Source: Elymus sibiricus
Taxonomy: Eukaryota > Streptophyta > Magnoliopsida > Poales > Poaceae
Direction: 5' to 3'
DNA length: 64,000 nt
NCBI GenBank assembly: GCA_039707655.1
Contig: CM077676.1
Coordinates: forward strand, 428,521,379-428,585,378
How positions within the stretch are numbered: position 1 is the stretch's first letter; each line of letters begins with the position of its first letter. The position numbers and the translations under genes are program-made. Below the pieces are notes generated by a model. It did not search any database, had not been told where the DNA came from, and saw only the letters and a program-made list of their open reading frames with translations. Positions 23,201 through 34,127 of the stretch are shown here, in pieces.

Positions 23201-25487
23201 TCCAATTGGTACATACTACGTACGTACGCAGAAGTGGGTTTTGTTTCGGCTCAAGAGTTCAAGTGGTAGAAGGAAGGAGTTCACGAGCCTGCTTTAGTTA
23301 GTTTGTGTGTGCATGCTGGGCTCACTCGATCACATGTTACGGGCGCTGATTGGGTGGCTGGGCACCGTACGTGTCGCGCTCGGTTCCGGTTGGCGTTGAG
23401 ATCATTGCCCGCCTTCACTTTCCCGCGCATAAACATCAACTTGACCTTGACACGTGAGCTCCATCACAGAGTTTCCATCCATCCAGCAAAGGTCAAGTCC
23501 ATCTTGGGCAGGCTGTGAATTAACTTCGCCGGTCACGTTCCGTATTGACACTTTGCAAGAGCCCAAATCTGAATTCAAGTGTTGATCCGTAAAAGAATGA
23601 AAAACGGAACTTTAAGACTGTTTTTTTTTTGTTATGTTGATTTTAAGGCGGTTTTCGCCTCGCGGAGCATTTCGAAGCATAGTCGAGCTTCAATGCCATA
23701 GAGAAGGAGGTCTAGGCCATAGGCCGCCATTGCTTGGTCCATCAACAAAAAACCTATATTTGGGATTTTTCACGATGAGAACTTGACATCAACTGGTAAC
23801 AGTGGAAGAGCATGCTTTAAATTCTCAGAAATTTGGAGACAGTTGGGTAGATAAATACAATATACTTCAACCATACCCCAAGTATTCACTCATAACTTTG
23901 ACTTACAACTGGTCTCAATTAACACCGACATGTCTCGAGTAAAACCCGTAAAAAGAATAGAAGTTAATACCACTAATCGTCGCCGACAACCATTTATTTT
24001 GGAAAGGTCAACTGGGCCATTAGTCCACCGGATTTTTTTTTCATGAGAAGATCGCCAAGGGTGGGGGCGTCGACGGAGAGAAGCACTTAGGAGCACAGAC
24101 TCTTTACAACGTGAAGACGAGCGACAGGAGCAAGGGGCGGGTAGAGCGGGAGATTACATTGAGGTGGCAAAGCTTTTTACCTGGCAGCCATTTATCCAAG
24201 CCACGCCTGAGCATGGGCATCCCAACCTGGTGTCCTGGGTCCAAAAATAGTATAATAGGTATAATAATTTTTCATGCTCAATTTTTTCCGCATGAAAGTC
24301 CGGAAAAAGCCTGAAGAGGGTGAACTTCAAAATATTTATTAAAAGATAGGTATAATGATTTATTATATTAAAAATGATTAATTAAATAGAAAAATGCATT
24401 GCTTACTTGTTTTGGGCCAAGTCAGGCTCAACCTTTGGATTTTCAGAACGAGCTGTCAAGCCCAGCCCAAAACCAGGCTCGTCCTGACCTAGGGTATGAT
24501 CAGGTCTAATCCTTGACGTAGATATTTTTTTTTTGTAAGACGCAATAAGCTTTACGCCTTGATGCATCAGTAGAAAAAAGAGAAATATGTACAAGCCCGA
24601 AAATGGGACACATCCGAATTTACAACGCCATACAACACTATGCCCCTAAGTGCTAAGTGCCATCGGGAGAGTGTCGTGAGGCCAACGCTCACGTTCTCAC
24701 TCACAGTCGGGCCTCGACCCTAATCGTATGAGGAAGGCTAGAAGTCTTGGGTTATACTCCACTGAAGATAATCACGGTAGTTTGCTTCCAAGACCACCAT
24801 GCCGTGACCATGATCACCGAAGAGGGGTTGGGTGCCGGTCGGATCCACGAGAGCACCTCATGGCAAAAACACTTAGGGTCTAGGAGGATTATGGATCGAA
24901 GCTACCCTGCCTCTCAGATATTCGATGTGGATAGATGAGGGTGGCAACCAATCAATAGGCGTACGTGCATCAATCTCCCCGGGGTTGGCACAGTTTCAAA
25001 TGAGAAGGCGTGTCTGGGTAAAGTGGATCACACACCTGTCCGGCCGGATGATGGCCGGCCAATAGGATGACGCTCCCAAGAAAACATTTTTTTGCTGAGA
25101 AAAGAATATGTTGGTCTTTTATTAATGTGATAAGAGATAAAGGTCCCAATGATGAGCTGCCTACTGGAAGTTGGTCTCACCTTGCATTGCATACAAGGCT
25201 ACAAGACTACACATCTGAGAGGATGATCGAGCTCTCCAGAAGTATATACACCTGTTACACTAGAGCTAGGCATGCATGTCCATACTGTCACATTGCTACT
25301 CCCCAATCCCTTATCTGTTGCCAGTTTTGTGGATAACTTTTTCATTTACGTACATACTAGTATATTCCTTCTCCTTGAGTAAATAAAACTTATCCATACA
25401 AATATATACAAAGAAAATGAGAGTTAATTTACTTGAAAGCAGTTAGAGTTAACCGTTGACCCTGGCAAATACTAGTAGTAGCTAGTA
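20300..25487. other. Intergenic sequence of unit 1
   Basis: No gene I can support. 20560-23540 is collinear with 47984-50340 in unit 2. 23580-25150 has no counterpart in unit 2 and is probably a 1.5-kb insertion of unknown type, containing T-rich runs at 23622 and 24521. 22570-22760 has short GCCATG phrases like those at 53205-54750. Reading frames of 60-90 codons are not conserved between the two units. Confidence 0.55.
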
Positions 25488-25634
25488 CTCCCTCCGTTCC
25501 TAAATATAAGTCTTTGAAGAGATTACACTATGGACTACATACGAAGCAAAATGAGTAAATCTATACTCTAAAATGCATCTATATACATGCATATGTGATC
25601 AAACAGTGGAATCTCTACAAAGAAACGGAGGGAG
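25488..25634. mobile_element. Stowaway MITE (Thalos-like), rearranged
   Basis: CTCCCTCCGTTCCTAAATATAAGTC at the left and AAACGGAGGGAG at the right, with TA on both sides. It resembles 59469-59626, but the right arm is shortened and the centre is altered. Confidence 0.8.
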
Positions 25635-26822
25635 TACATGTCACGATTGTGGAACGCATGCACGCGCAAGCAGCCAGAGCCCGTTGGTAGCTAGGGACGG
25701 AGCTGTCACGTACGTCGAGGCGCGCGCGCCGATGATGATAACAAAGCCGTTAGCGAAAAGAAGAAGAGGGAGGGAGGCCGTTAGTTAGGCGGGGATACAT
25801 GCATCACCGGCGCGCGAGACAAACAGAAAAGGAGAGCGGAGCGGTTGGCTTGCGGGAACGGGTAGTCGGGTACGGTGCCGTCACGTAGCAGGCAGGCAGC
25901 GGCCACCTCAACCTCAACGGAATAACGCCGGCCGGTGAGATCACACGCACGCTCCACTAACCACTGGTCCCGATTACTCCACGCTCACGCTGCAAGATGG
26001 AAGGAATATATGTGTACGAGACGTGACCGACGTGAGGTGGATTCCACGGCCACCTCTCTGTCCCTGTGTGTGTTGCACCGCTGACCTCCCTCCCGTCGGA
26101 CGTCGAATCTAACAAATATCGCGCTGGTATATGGAAGACAAAATATCTCAGCCTGGAGCATTTCTTTTTTCCTTTTCCTTAGCCCCCTGTAGATCGATGC
26201 CTGTTTATCAGAAATCAGAAGAACACACTCTGGGGAAGCAATTCCTACGGGCAGCAGCAGCAGCAGCAGCGTCTGAGCCAAGGCTAGCTGAAGCTGCAGG
26301 ATTGGCGCGCACTACTCCTCCTACTACTTCAAAGCTGCATGCTGGGATGGGATACAAAGTCCGCGTCTTCTATCTACCGTCTAGTGGTAGGAATTAATCA
26401 AAATACGCTGGTGGGTTTTGCGATCGATGATCTCCGCCACTCACGTCCCCCACACCCGCTACCGCACGCCGAGGTACCTCCTCTGCGGCCCCGACGGTAG
26501 TGGCAGGTTGGGGGACCGGGACGCGCCACCGGAGGAGAAGGACGCACCGCCGCGACCTCGGGCTCGGAACTGCGCGTGGCGGCACGGATCAACCCTTCTG
26601 ATCATCGACGGGGACCAACGACGGTTGGATCTGGCCATTTGGGCGGCGGAGCGGCGCCAAAGTCATTGCGGGGCCAGCCGGCAGGGGATGCGGGGTGCTT
26701 GGGCGGTGACGGAATGGATAAGGTCGAGCGGTGGGAGTGGTGGAATTTTTTACTCTAGCGATGGGCGGCCGAGTATATTGAAGAGTCGAGCGGGCCATGG
26801 AGTAAAATTTTTGCTCCTCTAA
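25635..26822. other. Intergenic, partly conserved with unit 2
   Basis: 25640-26190 matches 50640-51600 of unit 2. An (AGC)n microsatellite lies at 26251-26271. 26400-26820 is GC-rich, unit 1-specific and unassigned. It may be an older element in which the Harbinger-like element is nested, since TTTACTCTA near 26750 and TAGAGTAGTAAA near 28002 could be opposing ends. Confidence 0.45.
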
Positions 26823-27968
26823 GAGCATCTACAGCCGGGCGCCTCAAACCCGCCTCATACGCCCGGGCGGGCCGCCCGGTCACTTGACCAGTCACGAAAT
26901 TTTGACCTAGCCGAGCGCCTCAAACGGGCCTCAAACGTCCGGGCTGACCGGCACCCCTCATATCCAGCCCAAATATGGGGCGGATATGAGGGGCGCCCGG
27001 GCACGCCCGCCACGTCGGACTGACGGCGGGGTCCCATGCGGAAACGCCCGAAAACCCGGCGGTCCGACAGACGCCGCGTCTGTCGCCGCGGTGTGAACTC
27101 CGCATGGCGCCGCTCCGGCTCGCCGCCCGAGACCAAGTCCGCCTATTTAAGCCGGCCGGCGTCCCGCAACCCTAGCCCATCCACCTCCCCCCTCTCCGCG
27201 CCGCCAGTCCGAGCCCATCCACCTCCTCCCTCTCCCGCTCCGGCGCTCTGCCCATGCTCCGGCGCTCCGCCATGGTCCGGAGGAAGATCACCTACTACGC
27301 AATGCTCACGCCGGAGCGCCGGTACGAGATCCAGCAGGAGATCCGGACGAGACAAGCCGCGCGCGTCGCCCGCATCGCTGCCAGGCTGCCTCCGGACTCA
27401 CCTGAGCCGGAGGAGGACGAGGAGCAGCCGGGGGAAGAGGAGGGAGAGGAGCTGGCTCCGATGGAGGTGGAGGAGGCGGAGCAGCCGGAGCAGGAGCTGC
27501 CGGGCTTCAACATGGAGCAAGCGGAGGCGGAGTTCGCCGTCGCCCTATCGGAGGAGATGGCGGAGCAGCAGGCCATCTTGGAGTCCATCCAGGACGAGGC
27601 CTATATGGAGGCCAACCGGGCGTTCCTCCGGCAGGAGCAGGCGGCGTCCGACAGGCTCTTCAACGAACTCGACGCGGAGATAGAGGAGGAGGAGGCCGGA
27701 GCGGAGCAGCCGGAGGAGCCGGAGCTGCAGCTGCCGCCCATGCTGCCGGAGCCGGGCATGGAGATCGTCGACATCTCCGACGAGGAGTAGCTAGGTGATC
27801 GACGTAGTACGTAGGTTTATTTCGTTTGCATGTCTTTGTATGGATTTAAGAATCTAGTATGAGATGTCCGGATGCAACTGGTGAAATTTGAGGCGTGCCC
27901 GATCACTGCCCGGGCGCGTCCGCGGGCGTTTGAGGGGCCATATTTGACATATCCGGCTGTAGATGCTC
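26823..27968 (+). mobile_element. PIF/Harbinger-like DNA element with a private ORF, 1146 bp
   Basis: Terminal inverted repeats GAGCATCTACAGCCGG (left) and CCGGCTGTAGATGCTC (right), flanked by TAA on both sides (26820-26822 and 27969-27971). A 3-bp TWA-type duplication fits PIF/Harbinger. There is no DDE transposase. The element carries its own TATA-like CTATTTAAG (about 27146) and an acidic ORF (27254-27790). It is absent from unit 2. Confidence 0.8.
27254..27790 (+). CDS. Acidic, Glu-rich protein of unknown function inside the Harbinger-like element
   Basis: 178 residues if translated from 27254, or 172 from the second ATG (27272, MVRRKITYYAM). A basic N terminus (TPERRYEIQQEIRTRQAAR, predicted helix) is followed by a very acidic P/E-rich stretch, a helical block around ESIQDEAYMEANRAFLRQ, and an acidic end (MEIVDISDEE). 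I see no catalytic or DNA-binding motif. I recall similar unannotated proteins in wheat genomes. Promoter, frame and stop lie between the TIRs, so the protein is cargo or an accessory protein of the element. Low-complexity GC-rich sequence could give a fortuitous frame, but this one has a structured composition. Confidence 0.55.
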   Translation: MLRRSAMVRRKITYYAMLTPERRYEIQQEIRTRQAARVARIAARLPPDSPEPEEDEEQPGEEEGEELAPMEVEEAEQPEQELPGFNMEQAEAEFAVALSEEMAEQQAILESIQDEAYMEANRAFLRQEQAASDRLFNELDAEIEEEEAGAEQPEEPELQLPPMLPEPGMEIVDISDEE

Positions 27969-27971
27969 TAA

Positions 27972-30840
27972 AAGAGGCAAGGGATTTGTTGGTGTGCTTT
28001 AGAGTAGTAAACTTCTCTAAAGCTTTATAGGAGATCGGTTGGACAGATAAAGCCCATCGAAAATAAAACTCATAATATTTTGTGATGCTGATTGGCGCAT
28101 GCTTTAGTTGATGGTCAGAGAAGTGACTAGGACCAACACCTTCTGTTAACTGTCCTTATCCAAAACGACAAACTTTTACATGACCGTAGGTAATTCACTA
28201 GCATATCCTGTGGTGCACTATGCCCACAAATTCCACGCAGCAGAAAGAAAAAAAAAAGAGAAGAAGAAAAATAGATAAAGCACGATTGCCAATGCTTGAC
28301 GAGCGAGATTCCATGGAGTGAGTGAGAGAGAGAGAGAAAGAGCGAGCGAGCTCCAGGTCGTGGCGGTGCAGCAGTAAACCCGACATGTCTCGCCCAGTTG
28401 TGGCCAAGAATCCTACTACGCCTGCGTACGCGAGACCGAGAGAGAGAGACCCCCCATCGAACACCATTCTCCATCGGCGTATGTACTGAATCCACGTCCC
28501 GTTATTTTCCTAGCTTGTCTAGAGAATAATACCCAGCGAGTGCAACTCGCCGCACTGCACTGTCTTGGGTTGATCCACAGTCATCCTGGATGACAACATC
28601 TTGAGCACACACGGCCACTAATCCGCCGCGACGGCGACGTGTCGGCGTCGACTTGGATGGCGTGGAGCAGTCAGTGGTGTGGAGAATCGACTGGCCAAAA
28701 CAATCCACGGCGGCCGACGGCTGAGCTGTATCACTCTAGGGGCTGCAGGAATCAGGAATGAGAACCTCCCAACAGTGCTCAGGTGTTCCGAGACTGCAGC
28801 AGATGCAAAGCCAAAGGGCAGATGAACCGCCTGCTGTCCCGGCGGGCTTCCCGGCGAGTTGCTGATCATCATGAATGACCGAGCATCTGATGCCTCAGAG
28901 GATACCAGCCAGGCCATCAGCCCGAAGAAATATCCATCCAGGTTTCAGACTCTTGTTTTGGAGGTAAAATTTAACATTATCCTGAATAGGCGGGCCGGGG
29001 GTTCAGATGCATGGATGTTCTCGGGTGGCGGCAGCACATGTGGCAGAAAGGCTGCTTTGCTCGTCACAAGAGGGCCAGATCCATTCACTACCACTGGCAC
29101 ATTATGCCATCATCATCATCAACTTGTGCCCCCCTTTTGGTACCTGAAGATGGTGGCGCCATAATGCAACTGAACCTCGCCGTCGCCGGCCGGTAGGAAT
29201 GGCTGCTGGCCTGTAGCTCTTTCCCATGACCGGTCGCTGTCGAGATGACGAACCGAGGCCGCGAGCACAATGCGTGATGGTGAACGCGCCGTCAACCACA
29301 AGTTTGTCCGGTGCATCAGCCCTTTTTTCTCGACAAAGTGTTATTTTTATTAACCCAAAATGCAAGATCAAGCGGATGCAAAGCATGATGATTTGACACG
29401 CAACCTCTGCATAGGTAAGATGCACACAGTCACCAACGAAACATCCAACAAAGTATATTAAAAGATGACATAATAGCGAAGCAAATGGGCCCCACATAGA
29501 CTACATACGAAGCATCAACCCTAGCTCACGCAGCCCTTGTGCTCAACTGCTCTTCTGCAGAAAACCCTTTCCCGTAACCTGAAGGGAGGAGAGAGGAGTG
29601 AGGAGCATTATCCATGGCATTTGTCAGGTCCCCTTCAGCGTTCCCCTTTCACTGCTGCTAGTGGCACCAGCACTTGCGGGGAGCAGGAATAAACAACGCC
29701 AAAAAGCGAGACCAAATCTTTATGCAGTAGCTCCATAAGAGAAAATTTGATTCTGTAATTAGGTTAACTAACAGATGATGCTTCATGCAGCAGGAGCATG
29801 TAAGAGAAGCATTAGAACAAGATTTGATGCAAATCTCTTGTCACCAACTTGAAGGGGAGTAAGTAACACTGGGCTTAGTGCAGGTCGCCATCAGGAAAAC
29901 AAAGCGTTATATTAGGTGATTGCAGCTTTAATCCAACATGATGATCTTGGAAAAGATCATTTGGTATTTTGGTGTTTCTTATCCTTGTGGGGGATGATCT
30001 TTACCCAATACTTCTAAATTGCTGTATGCAGTGCTCCAACTTAGAATTTACTGTGGGAATCTGAGATACGGGAATCTCCGATGTTTTCTCTTAGTGACTA
30101 ATCTCTAAAGATATTGCGGTCATTGTTACCAAATTCTTGTTTTTGAAGTTGGGCCCGTGACTAGATGTCAACCGGTATGAAACCTTCACATATATATAAC
30201 ATGATCCGAAGAATGTGGCGACACAATCTCTAGAATAAGAACTTAACATACTATAATTATATCAACAAAAACAAAGTCATTGCATAAAAGGCTATGGCCA
30301 TGTTATCCGTAGCATTTACTTAATAAGATAATAAAGAGAGCATTGCAGACATACAGCTCTTTGTGCAAGTACTTTGATGATTTTCACCAAGATAAGAAGA
30401 AGCATTCGACTCATCACAAAATCAAAACTACTGGCAGTATTAGACGGTTAGTGTTGGTAAAGGATAAGAACCTCCATTAGAATTATATATACAGGAGTGG
30501 CACAATATAAGTTCACGTCTCATACAATTAAGGAGGAATCTAAAGTTTGAGTAAACTATGTGATCTTACTGATGGGGCTAGGTGGGCCCCGCTCTCTAAA
30601 AAAGAGCTCTCTTTCCGTCTCCCAATTGTCAGTGAGTGGTTTTGAAGATAGGACACACTATATCTATTGCATTTCTGATGCGTCAAATGAATAACATTTA
30701 TGAGAAAACACTGATACAATATCAAAAAAACTTTCCTAGGATAAAAGTTACCTTCCTACTTTACAGTAATTGGTTAGTTATGGAGAAACAAAAAATGCCG
30801 CAAACACTTTTGTTTTTTCGAAGCTCCTTGGCTTAGATAT
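27972..30840. other. Unit 1 sequence collinear with 51660-57420, no confirmed gene
   Basis: 28030-29310 matches 51660-52880. On the minus strand 28618-28917 reads FFGLMAWLVSSEASDARSF and AVHLPFGFASAAVSEHLSTV, and 29100-29290 reads VRHLDSDRSWERATGQQ. Parts of these are kept in unit 2 (52215-52502 and 52664-52850) with indels. They may be exons of a decayed gene that I do not recognise. 29340-29520 looks like a separate insertion. 29530-30840 matches 55890-57420. Confidence 0.45.
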
Positions 30841-31280
30841 GTCGCCACCCGGATCTTGTGGAGTTCTGTCCGTGCGGCTCTGGGGTCTGAGTGGAAGGTA
30901 TTGAACCTGAGCAATTTCCTAAATGCCCAGGCTCACCATACGGTAGGAGGAGGCTCCTCTTCTGGTTGGTATTTGTGGCCACGACCTAGACCCGATGGAC
31001 TACGCGTGATCAGATGGTTATCACTTCTTGTGGTGTGCTTCTGCCTTTGTGTTTAAATTCTTGGCATTTTTGCAGCAGTGGCACTCGCTATGTAGGTTGC
31101 AGGACAGGGACCGACTAGGAGGCATGCTGGAAGGTCTTCGGGTGGTCGACTGCCAACTTGTTGCAAGCCTTGTGTTGTTGCCCCAACATACCTATTATTT
31201 CTTTATCTCGTGCTTCGATCTCTTGTTGTATGGATGTGAAGTTTGCTCTATCTATAAAGTGGGGTGAAAACTTGTTTCGA
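30841..31280 (+). mobile_element. Truncated LINE (non-LTR retrotransposon) 3' end, unit 1 copy
   Basis: Homologous to 57427-58150, where the frame reads LFWSEFAMMTWTLWTTRNK, a motif of plant LINE polyproteins near the C terminus. The copy here is more decayed. It ends near a CTCTATCTATAAAGTGGGG phrase like the 3' ends of Triticeae LINEs. Being in both units, it predates the tandem duplication. Confidence 0.6.
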
Positions 31281-32526
31281 GACATATGTAGGAACTGGTG
31301 CCTGCATCATATGACTCATCAGCACTCTCCGCGAATGAATTTCTTGCCATCTGCAAATGCATCATGATGTAATGTCATTAAATTAGGTACATGAGATGCC
31401 AAATATAGGCAGGAGTTATTTCGCCAAGCAAAGCTTTGTGTTCTGAAGGTAAAGAAAGATGGTAAAGCCCATTAAAAAGAGTGCCACGCAGAAGCACCTC
31501 CAGTGCCACTCGATCCAAACCCGACACATCTTTCTTTCTATGCGAAATGAGTTCGGCCATTTATTCAAAATAGAAACAGAAAACAAAGTTAGGAATAGTG
31601 CGGGTGCAACGGAATGAATCAAGTATACAATATCTAAAAATAATCTAACTAACATTATAGTCCATAATTCATATTATCTATTGTTATGTGGGGATTAACC
31701 GAGCCATAACATCTATGCTTCACAAATCACAAGCCACAAGGAAATCCTCTGCATTGACATTTAAAGCCAAATGGAAAAGTATGTGAAGCCTCATGGCCAA
31801 AAATACACTGAAAAGTATCAAAAATACTTCCGCTGTTAATTAGTATAGTGGAAATGTTGTTCTCACAATTTGTTCTTCCAAAGTCTAGGCAAGTCTATGA
31901 TTTTACTAAAAAGAAGATTCAAATAAGCTCCTTTGATCGCTCCGGGGTGCTAGTCCCACGTTAATTGCAGAAAAAACATAAAAGGACCTACACTGCTTAT
32001 TTCGGTGGTTGTTGATTACAATGGTCCATATTAATCACATATACATTCGTGATGTTATTGTATAAGGAGCACATTTCCAATTACAGCAATGTAGTTGTAC
32101 AGAAAATACAACTTATTCTTAAATATTAGATACATGTAATGTGATATCCAGCTATTTTGCGATGGCGCAGATTTTGGACACTTCTCTTACAAACCAAGGC
32201 AGAGATTACTGAGCATTTGAAATTTAGATGCAGGGGTATATTTTAGTTTTCACTATAAATATGAGCACTGAAAGCATTGAAAAACTTTTTATTTTGCATG
32301 TGAATGTTTTTCTACACCACGCACCTAACTGCACGTCATTTTGCGTATGAATGTAAGATCACAAAATCAGACAATCATGAAGTAACATGGGATTAAAGGT
32401 GAGACAGAGATACTATTTAACATGAATTTGGAATTGTTCATCCCCACGAAAAATGAATTTGGAATTGTTTCAGAGTAGCTTACCACAATTATATGTACTC
32501 TCTTCCTTTTCTTTTCCTGCCCACAA
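31281..32526. other. 3' flank of GDU2, no gene seen
   Basis: AT-rich; 31600-32230 matches 58260-58795 downstream of GDU3. No supported gene. Confidence 0.55.
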
Positions 32527-33210
32527 TTAGTTGAAATAGCTGACAAGCTGAGTTGCTATCATCTCATTGTCTTGCATCGCCGTCGCCCTGCGGCTCATAT
32601 GGTCATGGTGATGGTGGTCGCGGCTCTGGTGGTCGCTACTCCTGCTCGCCGCGTCTCGGTGGTCGCTACTCCAGCTCGCCGCGTCTTGGTGGTCGGGACT
32701 CCGGCTCGCCGCGTCCACACTGTCGCCTCGGTGCTGAGAGCTCACCTCGCAGCACTGCTCGTCCACCTTCTTCTCCTGCCCCGTCGCCGGCGCTCGCGCT
32801 AGCTGGCGCCGCTGTGACCGCGAGCTCAGCCTCGGCTGCCCGGCCGGTGGCCGGCTTGGCGAGGAACGTGGGCCGCTCGTCGCCGACCATGATGACCACG
32901 ATGTGGTCATGGAAATCCAGCGCCGGTTTGGACGCGCCGGACGCCGAGCCCTTCTCCCTGTCGGCATCCACCGGCACATGGCCGTCCCGGTCGCCGTCGA
33001 GGTACCCGGAGAGCTTCCAGTAGGAGCACGGCAGGATGAGCAGCGCAAAAGCGATAACCCCAGCATCGCCGCCAGCCTGCCGAAGAGGAACGGTACAGGC
33101 GACTGCCACGGCGAGTGTGGCGCCGTCCCGTTGATCAGCCCATGCGCCGGCGCCGCCGTTGGCGCCACTGCGCGGTGGTTCATGGTGACAAACTCTGCTC
33201 CGGGTCTCAT
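32527..33210 (-). pseudogene. GDU: GLUTAMINE DUMPER copy 2, two compensating deletions
   Basis: From ATG 33210 (MRPGAEFVTM) the frame matches GDU1 through SPWQSPVPFLFGRLAAMLG. A 1-bp deletion near 33060 shifts it, so the second half of the membrane helix and the VIM(V)G region are read out of frame. A 2-bp deletion near 32800 restores the frame at GQEKKVDEQ, and the stop falls at 32527. The shifted part still encodes IAFALLILPCSYWKLSG and IVVIMVGDERPTFLA in the neighbouring frame, with VIMAG changed to VIMVG. The DNA for the tail carries three perfect-length 30-bp repeats (32628-32717). The gene is probably dead, unless the deletions are assembly errors. Confidence 0.88.
32628..32717 (-). repeat. 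Three 30-bp tandem repeats in the GDU2 tail
   Basis: GGTGGTCGCTACTCC...GCTCGCCGCGTC recurs every 30 bp with few changes. On the minus strand it gives a DAASRSSDHQ-like decapeptide repeat. GDU1 has diverged units of 30-33 bp at about 17958-18050. Confidence 0.85.
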
Positions 33211-33349
33211 GGTGTGCATTGGTGTCTGTTGCGTAGCAAAGGAGTTGCATTGCACCTGATCAGTTTGCTGCAGTGTTCTCTGTTTTTCTCCTGTGTGTGC
33301 TTGTTGTTGCCCTGGAGGTGGTGTGCAAGGGCGAGAGGGAAATGAGATG

Positions 33350-33357
33350 TATTTATA
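33350..33357 (-). promoter_or_regulatory. TATA box of GDU copy 2
   Basis: TATAAATA on the minus strand, 140 bp upstream of the GDU2 ATG, in the same GATGTATTTATA context as the other copies. Confidence 0.75.
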
Positions 33358-33735
33358 CGAGTGGAGCCCCTCCGGGGAGAAATACTAACACTGTTTTCTT
33401 TTTTTTGCGGAAGAAATGCTAACATTGTCTAACAAAAACATGGGAGTATTGTATATTTGTGACGGCAAGGAATATCAAAAGACCAACGGGGATTTTTTTT
33501 TTTGAGGGGCAATGGGGAAATTTTTGTTTGGACATGTGTACTTTCTAGATACCACCCCCTTTTGAGGCGAAACCGCAGCGAAATCCTCACTGCAATTTTT
33601 ATAGAAAAGCAAATTTGTACAAGCAGGGGTTTGGAAAAGCCAAAAAGCAAGAAAAACAGAGGGCATGGGTGATGAGTTACAACTGATTAAGTCGTGATTT
33701 AAATTCGGGGTGGGAGGGGGGGAGGGGGTCGCATA

Positions 33736-34127
33736 TCTTCTATATCTAAATAGCTAGCCCCCACTAATTACTATTTCTCTCAACATGCAAGCATGCCACA
33801 TCATCGCACAACATGCATGAGAAAAGGCCCACCCCCACTTCCATATGTCTCTCAACATGCAAGCATGCCACTTCATCATAAAACATGCATGAAAAAAAGA
33901 CCCATCTCAACATGCAAAAAAACATGAGAATTTTCATTCTATTATGCTATTTATATTTAATAAACATTTTACAATTATAAAGTAACCAAACATAATAAAT
34001 TGTATGTATTTTCAGTTTTAGCTTTTTATGGTATTACTTAAAATATTCCCGTTTCATACAATAAATCACACTGAAATATGTTGCAAAATATTCCCGCAAC
34101 AACGTGCGGGGTATCATATTCCTCTAG
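33736..34127 (+). mobile_element. Small Helitron-like element, 392 bp
   Basis: Starts TCTTCTATATCTAAATAG after an A. It ends with a hairpin (CCCGCA...TGCGGG at 34093-34110), a 13-nt spacer and CTAG at 34124-34127. There is no target duplication and no coding capacity. The base after CTAG is A rather than the usual T. The matching part of unit 1 (about 18820) lacks it, although the exact empty site is blurred. Confidence 0.6.

Noticed and set aside
27036..27683. Arg/Ser-rich frame overlapping the acidic ORF of the Harbinger-like element
   Set aside because: A frame-shadow of 27254-27790 with low-complexity SRR repeats and no separate start context.
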